A stretch of 64,000 bases of DNA from Haloarcula sp. DT43. GTDB lineage: Archaea; Halobacteriota; Halobacteria; Halobacteriales; Haloarculaceae. The stretch spans positions 496,001-560,000 of the forward strand of contig NZ_JAYMGZ010000004.1 in NCBI RefSeq assembly GCF_037078405.1, read 5' to 3'. This document shows, one piece after another, positions 26,112-33,835 of this stretch; positions within the stretch are counted from its first letter, which is position 1, and the number at the start of each line of letters is the position of its first letter. The notes below the pieces were generated by a model that had not been told where the DNA came from, did no database searches, and saw only the letters and a list, made by a program, of their open reading frames with translations. The position numbers were made by a program, and so were the translations under genes.

Positions 26112-28946
26112 ATGACTGACGGGGTCGCTCGCGGCGACGACGCCTTCACCGCGCTCGGGCCGGCCGTCCGCAGTGCGCTCTCGGAGCGTGGCTTCACGAC
26201 GCCGACGGACCCACAGCGGAAGGCGATTCCGACCCTGGCCGACGGACGGGACGCGCTGGTGGTCGCCCCGACCGGCACCGGAAAGACGGAGACGGCGATG
26301 CTACCGGTCTTCGACGCGCTGGCCGAGTCCGAGGACCGATTTGGCATCGGGGCGCTGTATATTACGCCGCTCCGGGCGCTGAACCGCGACATGCGCCAGC
26401 GCCTGGACTGGTGGGGCGAGACGCTTGGCCTCGAAGTGGATGTCCGCCACGGTGATACGACGGACTACCAGCGCCAGAAGCAGGCTGACGACCCGCCGGA
26501 CGTGCTCGTGACGACGCCGGAGACGCTGCAGGCGATGCTCACCGGGTCGAAGCTCCGGCGGGCGCTCGAAGACGTGGCCCACGTCGTCGTCGACGAGGTC
26601 CACGAACTCGCCGCGGCCAAACGGGGCGCACAACTGACTATCGGTCTCGAACGGCTCCGGGAGCTGGCCGGCCGGTTCCAGCGCATCGGGCTCTCGGCGA
26701 CCGTCGGCGACCCACAGGAGGTCGGCCGCTTTCTCACCGGCGGTCGGTCGTGTGCCATCGTCGAGGTCGATATCGGGAGCCGACTCGACATCGAGGTGGT
26801 CCGCCCGCAGGTCACCGACCGCGACGAAGAACTGTCGAGCACGCTCGTGACCGACGCCAGCACCGCGAGCCACGTCCGCTACATCGCCGACCGCATCGAC
26901 GACCACGAGTCGGTCCTGCTGTTCGTCAATACGCGACAGACCGCCGAGGCGCTCGGCTCGCGGTTCAAGGAACTCGGGACGGACCTGGGCGTCCACCACG
27001 GCTCGCTGTCGAAAGAGGCCCGAATCGACGTGGAGGACCGCTTCAAAGCGGGCGACCTCGACGCCCTGCTGTGTACCTCCTCGATGGAACTGGGTATCGA
27101 CGTGGGCCACGTCGACCACGTCGTCCAGTACGGCAGCCCCCGGCAGGTCTCGCGGCTCGTCCAGCGGGTCGGCCGCGCCGGCCACCGCCGGGACCTAGTC
27201 TCCGCCGGAACGGTCGTCACCACCGACGCCGACGACACGCTGGAGGCGCTCGCCATCGCCAGACAGGCCGAGGCCGGCGACGTCGAGCCGGCAGAAATCC
27301 ACGACGGGAGCCTCGATACCGTCGCCAACCAGGTGGCCGGGCTGGTGATGGACACCGGCGAAATCCGGGCGATGCGGGCCTACGAGATACTGACCCGCGC
27401 GTACCCGTTCCGGGACCTCGACGAGAGCCAGTTCAAGGCGGTCGTCGAGGAACTGGCGGCGAACAACGTCGTCTGGCTGGACGAGGACCGAGACACCGTA
27501 GAGAAGCGCCGCGGGACCTGGCAGTACTTCTATCAGAACCTCTCGATGATTCCCGACGAGGCCACCTACGACGTCGAGGACGTGGCCTCGGGCCAGCAGG
27601 TCGGGACCTTGGACGAGAAGTTCGTCGTCAACTTCGCCACGCCCGGCGAGGTGTTCGTCCAGCGCGGGGAGATGTGGCGCATCACGAACATCGACGAGGA
27701 GGAGGAGGTCGTGACCGTCTCGCCCATCGAGGACCCCGCCGGCGAGGTCCCCTCTTGGGTGGGTCAGGAGATTCCCGTCCCCAGAGCCGTGGCGGCGGAG
27801 GTCGGCGAACTCCGGCGGGTCGCCGGGCGACAGCTACAGGACGGGGCCGACACCGAGGCCGTCGCCCGGGACGTGGCGACGCGCTACGCCGCCGGCCCCG
27901 ACACCGTCGCCGACGGCCTCTCGCAGGTCGAAAAGCACGAGGGGCCGATTCCGGACGACACGACCGTCGTCGTCGAGTTCCACGGCCGGGAGGTGGTCGT
28001 CAACGCCTGCTACGGGCACAAAATCAACGAGACGCTGGGGCGGGTGCTGTCGGCCCTGCTCGGCCAGCGGGCCGGCTCGTCGGTCGCGATGGAGGTCGAC
28101 CCCTACCGGATTACGCTCGAAGTCCCGCGGCGCATCACCGCCGGGGACGTCATCGAAGTCATCGAGGACACCGACCCCGACCACCTCCCGGCGCTGGTCG
28201 AACTCAGCCTGAAAAACGCCGACGCGCTGAAGTTCAAGCTCGCGCAGGTCGCCACGAAGTTCGGCTCGCTCAAGCGCTGGCGGGGCCGGGGGTCGACGGA
28301 CTTCGGCCGCGACCGCCTGCTGGCCGCGCTGGAGGACACCCCGATGTACGAGGAGGCCCTTCGCGAGGTCCGCCACGAGGACCTCGCCATCGAGGCGACG
28401 GCCGACCTGCTGCGGGACATCCAGCGTGGCGACGTGGCGCTGGAGACGGTGGGCGAACACACGGCCATCGGGACCGGCGGCAGTTCCTCCGGGCGGGAAC
28501 TGCTCTCGCCGGAGAACGCCGATGCGAGCGTCATCCAGACCGTCAAGGAACGCATCCAGAGCGACCGCGTCATCCTCCTGTGTTTACACTGCAAGGAGTG
28601 GGACCGCAAACAGCAGGTCAAACGGGTCCGCGACCAGCCGTCGTGTCCGCAGTGTGGCTCGACCCGCATCGCCGCACTCAATCCCTGGGCCGAGGAGGTC
28701 GTCTCGGCGGTCCGAACCGAGGACAAGGACGAGGAACAGGAGAAGATGACCGAGCGGGCCTACCGGTCGGGGTCGCTGGTCCAGAGCCACGGGAAGCAGG
28801 CGGTGGTCGCGCTGGCGGCCCGCGGCGTCGGCCCGCACAACGCCGCCCGCATCATCAACCGCCTGCGCGAGGACGAAGACGAGTTCTACCGGGACATCCT
28901 GCGACAGGAACGGGAGTACGCCCGCACCCAGTCGTTCTGGGGCTAG
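26112..28946 (+). CDS. lhr: Lhr-like superfamily 2 DNA helicase
   Basis: A 944-residue helicase. Motif I 'VVAPTGTGKTETAML' (near residue 58), the DEVH box 'VVVDEVHELAAAKRG', motif III 'RIGLSATVG' and motif VI 'RLVQRVGRAGHR' are all present, followed by the Lhr winged-helix and Lhr-core regions. A zinc knuckle (CLHCKEW...CPQCGS) near residue 822-850 precedes the helical C-terminus. Lhr proteins unwind DNA or RNA-DNA hybrids in a 3'-5' direction and act in repair. Its stop overlaps that of the convergent Spo0M gene by 3 nt. Promoter-like cgtgtttaac lies about 30 nt ahead. Confidence 0.93.
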   Translation: MTDGVARGDDAFTALGPAVRSALSERGFTTPTDPQRKAIPTLADGRDALVVAPTGTGKTETAMLPVFDALAESEDRFGIGALYITPLRALNRDMRQRLDWWGETLGLEVDVRHGDTTDYQRQKQADDPPDVLVTTPETLQAMLTGSKLRRALEDVAHVVVDEVHELAAAKRGAQLTIGLERLRELAGRFQRIGLSATVGDPQEVGRFLTGGRSCAIVEVDIGSRLDIEVVRPQVTDRDEELSSTLVTDASTASHVRYIADRIDDHESVLLFVNTRQTAEALGSRFKELGTDLGVHHGSLSKEARIDVEDRFKAGDLDALLCTSSMELGIDVGHVDHVVQYGSPRQVSRLVQRVGRAGHRRDLVSAGTVVTTDADDTLEALAIARQAEAGDVEPAEIHDGSLDTVANQVAGLVMDTGEIRAMRAYEILTRAYPFRDLDESQFKAVVEELAANNVVWLDEDRDTVEKRRGTWQYFYQNLSMIPDEATYDVEDVASGQQVGTLDEKFVVNFATPGEVFVQRGEMWRITNIDEEEEVVTVSPIEDPAGEVPSWVGQEIPVPRAVAAEVGELRRVAGRQLQDGADTEAVARDVATRYAAGPDTVADGLSQVEKHEGPIPDDTTVVVEFHGREVVVNACYGHKINETLGRVLSALLGQRAGSSVAMEVDPYRITLEVPRRITAGDVIEVIEDTDPDHLPALVELSLKNADALKFKLAQVATKFGSLKRWRGRGSTDFGRDRLLAALEDTPMYEEALREVRHEDLAIEATADLLRDIQRGDVALETVGEHTAIGTGGSSSGRELLSPENADASVIQTVKERIQSDRVILLCLHCKEWDRKQQVKRVRDQPSCPQCGSTRIAALNPWAEEVVSAVRTEDKDEEQEKMTERAYRSGSLVQSHGKQAVVALAARGVGPHNAARIINRLREDEDEFYRDILRQEREYARTQSFWG

Positions 28947-29680
28947 CGCAGGTCCCGAATCGCCGCCGCGAGCCGAGGTTCGACGGCTTCCGGGTCCGCC
29001 GCGTCGACGGTGAGTTTCGTGTGCCGTTCGTCCGCATCCGTCACCTCCGAGAGCAGTCCCGCGCTGCGGTCGACCTCGACGTACACCGCCAGCCCGTCGT
29101 CGCCGAACACCGGGACGACCTCGACCTCGTCGACCTCGCCGGCGAACTCGCCGTTCTCGGGCCGGAACTCGAACTCCTGGACGAACGTCGTTGAGGTCGT
29201 AAACAGGCTCCCGGCTGTCGCCGCACAGGAGGAGGCGTGAAGCGAGAACCCGAGCGAGGCCAGCGCGTCGAACACCGCCTGCGTGCGCCGCGTCGGCTCG
29301 ACCTCGACGTAGTCCGCGTCGCCGGGGTCGACCGCCATCGAGATGTCGAGGCCGGTCTCGATTTCGACGGCCGTCGAGCGTGTGGTCACCGGCGTCTCCC
29401 GGGGAACGTCGATAGTGGTCTCGAAGCGCCGCTCCTCGCCGGCCTCGATGGTGAACGGCTCGGTGAGCTGCCACTGGTCGATGATTGCGTCCTTCGACCC
29501 CTCGTCGGACTTGTACTCGGTCTCCAGGGCGAAGTAGACCGCGTCGACCTCCTGGTCCGTCGTCCCGCCCTCGACGTGGACTTCGGCCCGGACCGAGTCG
29601 CCGGCTCTGACGGTGTCTGTCGGGAGAATCGTGTCGACGGTGGCCGACCCGATGCCGATTCGGGAGAGGACGCCTTTCAT
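28943..29680 (-). CDS. Spo0M-like (arrestin-fold) protein
   Basis: A 245-residue protein started at ATG 29680, giving MKGVLSRIGIGSATVDTILP, the standard N-terminus of the Spo0M family. The body is all beta, with 'VRAEVHVEGGTTDQEVDAVY' and 'IDVPRETPVTTRSTAVEIET', matching the two-sandwich arrestin-like fold. In Bacillus Spo0M affects sporulation; in archaea, which do not sporulate, the role is unknown and may concern protein trafficking or stress. The 3' end overlaps the lhr stop codon. Confidence 0.88.
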   Translation of the reverse strand: MKGVLSRIGIGSATVDTILPTDTVRAGDSVRAEVHVEGGTTDQEVDAVYFALETEYKSDEGSKDAIIDQWQLTEPFTIEAGEERRFETTIDVPRETPVTTRSTAVEIETGLDISMAVDPGDADYVEVEPTRRTQAVFDALASLGFSLHASSCAATAGSLFTTSTTFVQEFEFRPENGEFAGEVDEVEVVPVFGDDGLAVYVEVDRSAGLLSEVTDADERHTKLTVDAADPEAVEPRLAAAIRDLR

Positions 29681-29783
29681 TCCTGTTGTGGAATTCGCCC
29701 ACCATGTGGCATAAACTTCGGGGGGCACCGAGAGAATCCGCGACTGCCGCGGGACTCAAGCCCGTGCACGCGCGACGGGTGGT

Positions 29784-30392
29784 ATGACCGAGCGGCGCGA
29801 GGCGTCCGACCCGGCCTGTCCCGAGTGTGGCGAGCCGCTGGAGCCGACGGCGGTGGCCTGTCCCAGCTGTGAGGCGGCGCTTCTCAGCGACGAGCAGGCC
29901 GAGATGCTCGACGAGCACTTGGCCGAGACCCTGGCGTCGATGGAGTCCGGCGCGCCGACGTGGGCCGTGGCGCTGACGGGGCTCTCGCTCGGCGTCGCCG
30001 TCGCGCCGCTCGTGCTGTACGCCGTCGTCATCGTCGCCGGCGGCCTCTCCGTTCCCGTGACCGTCGGCGTCCTGCTCGCCGGCTGGCTCGGCCCGGCCGC
30101 GTATCTCTCGCGGCTTCGGAATCCGAGCGAGGTGCTTGCCCGCGGGCTGTATCTCGTCGTCGCCGGCGTGGCCGTGGTCGTGTTCGCGGTCGGCTACGAG
30201 GTGTTCCTGGCCGACGGGCCGTCGGTGGTCTCCGAGGGGACCGCGCTCGTGTCGCTCGTGCTCGCGGTGCCGGCCGCGCTCGGGGCGCTTATCGCACGCC
30301 GCGCGGCCCGCCGGGCAGACCGGCAGGCCCGCGGCGAGCCGGGACCGCTGCGCGAGCGGTTCGGCCCCGACGACGACGAGCCCGGGAACTGA
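29784..30392 (+). CDS. membrane protein with N-terminal zinc ribbon
   Basis: A 202-residue protein. 'ACPECGEPLEPTAVACPSC' gives two CPxC knuckles in the first 30 residues (one zinc). After a short acidic helix come about four hydrophobic segments, at residues 55-80, 83-100, 115-138 and 145-165, and then a charged Arg-rich cytoplasmic tail. The zinc ribbon plus membrane block layout is frequent in haloarchaea, with no known function. The MutS-like gene starts 35 nt after its stop. Confidence 0.78.
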   Translation: MTERREASDPACPECGEPLEPTAVACPSCEAALLSDEQAEMLDEHLAETLASMESGAPTWAVALTGLSLGVAVAPLVLYAVVIVAGGLSVPVTVGVLLAGWLGPAAYLSRLRNPSEVLARGLYLVVAGVAVVVFAVGYEVFLADGPSVVSEGTALVSLVLAVPAALGALIARRAARRADRQARGEPGPLRERFGPDDDEPGN

Positions 30393-30427
30393 AAACGCCT
30401 AAGCGGGCCGCCCTTGTCACCCCGTGC

Positions 30428-32185
30428 ATGCGACTGGAGGAGTACTGGGGCATCGGCCCGAAGACGTCCGAGCTGCTCACCGAGGCGCTGGGCGTCGAGC
30501 GGGCCATCGAGGCCATCGAGTCGGCGGACACGCGCGCGCTAACCACGGCCGGCCTCTCCCGGGGGCGAGCGACGCGCATCCTCCGGCGGGCCAGCGGGGC
30601 CGAGTCGATGGACCTGCTCGCCACCAGGGACACCCGCGACGTGTACAAGGAACTGCTGGACCTCGCCGAGGAGTACGCGGTCACCGAGGACGCGGCCGAC
30701 AGCATCCGCGTGCTGACGCCGCTACCGACCCGCGAGGCGATGGACGAGCGCTTAGACGACGTGCTCGAAGCGCGGGACACGTGGGCAGACCTCGCGGAGG
30801 AAGCCCAGCGGGCCGTCCTCGGCGCGTTCGAGGACTACGACGCCGCCGGGGGCGAACTGGCCGCGGTGGACGTGGCGCTCGCGCTCCGGGACACCGGCGT
30901 CGAGAGCGGCGTGTTCGAGCCGCTCGCCGCCCTCGACCGCGACTCCCTGGCGACCGGCCGGGCTGCGCTCGCCGGTCTCGCGGGCGACGGCGACTCCGTC
31001 GGCGAGGGGGCCGACGATGAACTGGACCGCCTGCGCGACCAGCTCGCGCAAATTGAGGACCTCGCGGCCGCCTCGATGGAGGTCGTCGAGGCCGTCCAGG
31101 AGGGCGCGCGGCGGCCCGACGAGTTCCAGGACGCACTGGTGCGCCACGTCACGAGCGAGACCGGCGTCGACGCCGCCAGGGTCCGGGACGCGATGCCCCG
31201 CGAGGCGACCGACGCCCGGGACTTCGTCGACGTGGCGCTCCGGGAACTCCGGACCACGCTGCGGACCGACGTCCGGGAGCGCGAGCAGGCGGTCGCCGAC
31301 CGGCTGGAGGACGACCTCGCGGCCGCCCGGGAGGACATCGACGCCGCAATCGAGGCGGTGGACGACATCGCCTTCTCGGTGTCGCTGGCCCGCTTCGCCA
31401 TCGCGTTCGACCTGACCCGCCCCACCTTCGTCGAGGACCGCAAGACTATCGCAGTGAAACGGGCCCGCAACCTCACCATCGCCGACGCCGAGAGCGTCCA
31501 GCCGGTCACCTACGCCATCGGCGACCACACGCTGGAGCTAGACCGGGCGAACCGACCGCCCAGCGGCGACCGGGTGGCCGTCCTGACCGGCGCGAACTCC
31601 GGCGGGAAGACGACCCTGCTGGAGACGCTGTGTCAGGTCCAGTTGCTCGCCCAGATGGGGCTGCCCGTGCCCGCCGCAGCCGCCGAGGTGAGCGTCGTCG
31701 ACACCGTGGTGTTCCACCGCCGGCACGCCTCCTTCAACGCCGGCGTCCTCGAATCGACGCTGCGGTCGGTCGTCCCGCCGCTGACCGAGAGCGACCGGAC
31801 GCTGATGCTCGTCGACGAGTTCGAGGCCATCACCGAGCCCGGGTCCGCCGCCGACCTCCTGCACGGGCTGGTGACCCTGACCGTCGACCGCGACGCCCTG
31901 GGCGTGTTCGTCACGCACCTCGCCGACGACCTCGAACCCCTCCCGACGGAAGCCCGCACCGACGGCATCTTCGCCGAGGGACTGGACCAGGACCTTGACC
32001 TCCAGGTCGACTACCAGCCCCGCTTTGGCACCGTCGGCAAGTCCACGCCCGAGTTCATCGTCTCCCGGCTGGTCGCCAACGCCACCGACCCCGTCGAGCG
32101 CAGCGGTTTCGAGACGCTCGCCACGGCCGTCGGCGAGGAGGCGGTCCAGCGGACGCTCTCGGACGCGCTCTGGACCGACGAGTAA
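30428..32185 (+). CDS. archaeal MutS-like ATPase with helix-hairpin-helix N-terminus
   Basis: A 585-residue protein from ATG 30428. The N-terminus 'YWGIGPKTSELLTEALG' and 'LTTAGLSRGRATRIL' form two helix-hairpin-helix DNA-binding units. A long helical part follows, then the MutS ATPase: Walker A 'LTGANSGGKTTLLETLCQ' and Walker B 'LMLVDEFEAITEPGSAAD'. The mismatch-recognition and connector domains of MutS1 are missing, and no Smr nuclease domain is present as in MutS2. It should act in DNA metabolism, probably on branched structures; whether it takes part in mismatch repair is unknown. Confidence 0.85.
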   Translation: MRLEEYWGIGPKTSELLTEALGVERAIEAIESADTRALTTAGLSRGRATRILRRASGAESMDLLATRDTRDVYKELLDLAEEYAVTEDAADSIRVLTPLPTREAMDERLDDVLEARDTWADLAEEAQRAVLGAFEDYDAAGGELAAVDVALALRDTGVESGVFEPLAALDRDSLATGRAALAGLAGDGDSVGEGADDELDRLRDQLAQIEDLAAASMEVVEAVQEGARRPDEFQDALVRHVTSETGVDAARVRDAMPREATDARDFVDVALRELRTTLRTDVREREQAVADRLEDDLAAAREDIDAAIEAVDDIAFSVSLARFAIAFDLTRPTFVEDRKTIAVKRARNLTIADAESVQPVTYAIGDHTLELDRANRPPSGDRVAVLTGANSGGKTTLLETLCQVQLLAQMGLPVPAAAAEVSVVDTVVFHRRHASFNAGVLESTLRSVVPPLTESDRTLMLVDEFEAITEPGSAADLLHGLVTLTVDRDALGVFVTHLADDLEPLPTEARTDGIFAEGLDQDLDLQVDYQPRFGTVGKSTPEFIVSRLVANATDPVERSGFETLATAVGEEAVQRTLSDALWTDE

Positions 32186-32191
32186 CGGGGG

Positions 32192-32653
32192 TTACGCTGT
32201 GCCGGCGGTGGCCTGCACGTTGCCTTCGACTGCCTCGGCGACGTTTGCCAGGAGTCGCCGTACCTCCCGGCGGTTGTACCACCTGACCAGCGGCGCGAGG
32301 AGGGGCCCGGGGAGCGGCCCCGGGACCTCGTAGTCGACCGCGTAGGTGAGCCGCGTCCCGCCGTCTTCCGGCTCGAACCGCAACGCGATGCGGCCCGACA
32401 GGTCGCCGCTCAGGTCGTAGACGATGCGCTCGGGCGGTTCGTACGTCGACGCCGCGACCTCGCCGGTGCAGGTGACGCCGAATATCGTGTACTCGTAGGC
32501 CGCGCGGTTTCCGGCGTTTGGCAGCCGCTCGATGCGCTCGGCGCGGGTCAGGCTCGGCGTGACCGCCGCCTGGTTCGACGGCTCGTCCATGAACGCGAAC
32601 ACCGTCTCGACCGGCGCGTCGAGCCAGCGGTCGGCGGACGTGTGGACCGTCAT
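32192..32653 (-). CDS. SRPBCC (START-like) domain protein
   Basis: A 153-residue protein started at ATG 32653. 'SADRWLDAPVETVFAFMDEP' at the N-terminus and 'RIALRFEPEDGGTRLTYAVD' are the typical edges of the SRPBCC helix-grip fold, a cavity-forming domain that binds small hydrophobic ligands. The family includes CoxG-like and polyketide cyclase-like proteins; ligand and role here are unknown. It is convergent with the MutS-like gene, 6 nt apart. Confidence 0.85.
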   Translation of the reverse strand: MTVHTSADRWLDAPVETVFAFMDEPSNQAAVTPSLTRAERIERLPNAGNRAAYEYTIFGVTCTGEVAASTYEPPERIVYDLSGDLSGRIALRFEPEDGGTRLTYAVDYEVPGPLPGPLLAPLVRWYNRREVRRLLANVAEAVEGNVQATAGTA

Positions 32654-32828
32654 ACCCGACGCTTCGCGCTCCAGTGGCTCACAGGCTCGGCCCAACGGCA
32701 GGCCGGCGTGAGCGAGGGCGGTCCCGAGGGCTACAGCCGCCGGGTGCGCCGTGATTGTTCTGTGCTGTGCGAGTCGCGTCGCCGCCTACCGATGACGGCG
32801 GCGAGGTATCTCCTGTGCATCGGTGTGG

Positions 32829-32893
32829 CCTTCCCGGCAGGAGTCGAACCTGCGCCGGGCGGGGACCCGGGTCCGCATGTCAGGTTCGGGAAG
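32829..32893 (-). other. tRNA-like sequence: T arm plus acceptor stem, without anticodon arm
   Basis: On the minus strand a perfect T arm is present: 5-bp stem gcagg/cctgc around ttcgact (32837-32853). It is followed at once by cgggaag (32830-32836), then g, then cca. The seven bases at 32887-32893 read cttcccg on the minus strand and pair fully with cgggaag. The whole unit is about 65 nt, too short for D and anticodon arms, and no anticodon loop can be drawn. It may be a decayed tRNA gene or an attachment-site remnant. A related sequence lies at 33235-33290. Confidence 0.45.
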
Positions 32894-32918
32894 ACAGGGA
32901 GTGGTCGGCGGGCCGCGC

Positions 32919-33230
32919 TCACGCGTCATCGGTCACGTCGACGCGGTTGACCGCCACGACGCCGAACCCCTCCCGCAGGAGTTCGGTGCGGCCGTCGGCG
33001 GTGTCCCGCTCGTCGTCGACCCGGAGGGTCAGCGACACGTCGGCGTCGACCCGGATGTCGGTCCAGGTGGGCCGGACGCTGGTCACGCGGTCGACGGCTA
33101 CCGCTTCGACGCCGTCGACGGCCGCGAGGACGTCGGCGACACCGGCTTCGAGGGTCTCGGACCCGCCACGCGGGACGCGCAGTGATACGTCGGCCGATAC
33201 CTCGGTCGGGGGGGTCGCCTGCAGCGACAT
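32919..33230 (-). CDS. small protein of unknown function between two tRNA-like sequences
   Basis: A 103-residue acidic protein started at ATG 33230. It appears to be an alternating beta-strand protein ('EVSADVSLRVPRGGSETLEA', 'DVSLTLRVDDERDTADGRTE'), suggestive of a ferredoxin-like fold, ending '...VVAVNRVDVTDD'. No cysteines or motif residues. I do not recognise it. No promoter is evident close to the start; the nearest strong TATA-like sequence on this strand is 540 nt upstream (33773-33785). Confidence 0.6.
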   Translation of the reverse strand: MSLQATPPTEVSADVSLRVPRGGSETLEAGVADVLAAVDGVEAVAVDRVTSVRPTWTDIRVDADVSLTLRVDDERDTADGRTELLREGFGVVAVNRVDVTDDA

Positions 33231-33835
33231 AACGCCGACGGCCGGAGTCGAACCGGGCCGGGCGGGCACTCGCCGGTCGAGTCGCGTCGGTTGGGCTGCG
33301 CGGGTGGCGGGGGCGTACGTCCGGCCTGACGGCCGGGACAGGATTCCCACACCGGGACGATGGGGAACCCGACGGCTGGACAGCTGCGCGACACGGTACT
33401 GGCTGGGCTGTGTGGCGGACCGCCGGCAGGCCACGCTGGGCGGCGTGTGCCTGCCGGAGCGGAGGACACGACCCTGTCGCTCGACGGTACGTCGAAACGA
33501 ATCGCCGCCGCAGTGCGGCGTGCGTGGGCGGCCGGTCCCACGGCGGCGAACCGGTCTACGGTGCCACGAAGGGACTGTTCACCGAACGGGTGTCCGTGGC
33601 GGCCCGTCCCCGGACAAGGGGTGCGTACTCGACTGTAGCATGGCGGCTACGTTCGATGGCCGACCGCCCGCTGTACAGCCAGCGAGCGAACGACGTTGGC
33701 GCGGGAACGGGAAGTGCGTAGGTCATGGGTCACCACGTCGGTGAATGCGACGTGTCTAAACCCTGTATCGGTGATATATTAAATCTGTTTCACGGGTGGT
33801 ACCGAATGACAGATAGCCGCGCCGACGGCGGGGCG
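33231..33835. other. 605-nt stretch without a convincing gene
   Basis: No reading frame here has haloarchaeal protein character; the open frames are rich in Arg, Pro and Gly and lack conserved-looking motifs. It holds the second tRNA-like sequence at its left end. At 33772-33786 lies the strongest TATA-like sequence of the area (gatatattaaatc); on the minus strand, tttaatatatc, it could start a transcript near 33745 running about 500 nt to the 103-residue gene. In the other direction it points into the 3' end of the P-type ATPase gene. I saw none of the conserved blocks of RNase P RNA or SRP RNA. Confidence 0.45.
33235..33290 (-). other. second, weaker tRNA-like T-arm sequence
   Basis: On the minus strand a loop ttcgact (33246-33252) is held by a 4-bp ccgg/ccgg stem, and ccgacg at the 5' end (33285-33290) can pair with cgtcgg at the 3' end (33235-33240). 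It shares ggagtcgaacc and gccgggcggg (plus strand) in the same order with the copy at 32829-32893, 404 bp away in the same orientation. It is less regular than the first copy. Confidence 0.3.

Noticed and set aside
32755-33744. Plus-strand open frame of 329 codons across the tRNA-like region
   Set aside because: It runs antisense over the 103-residue gene and both tRNA-like sequences, is rich in Arg, Ser and Pro, and has no haloarchaeal acidic composition; it is a GC-driven open frame.
33240-33760. RNase P RNA in the 600-nt gene-free region
   Set aside because: Length would fit, but none of the conserved core blocks could be found on either strand.
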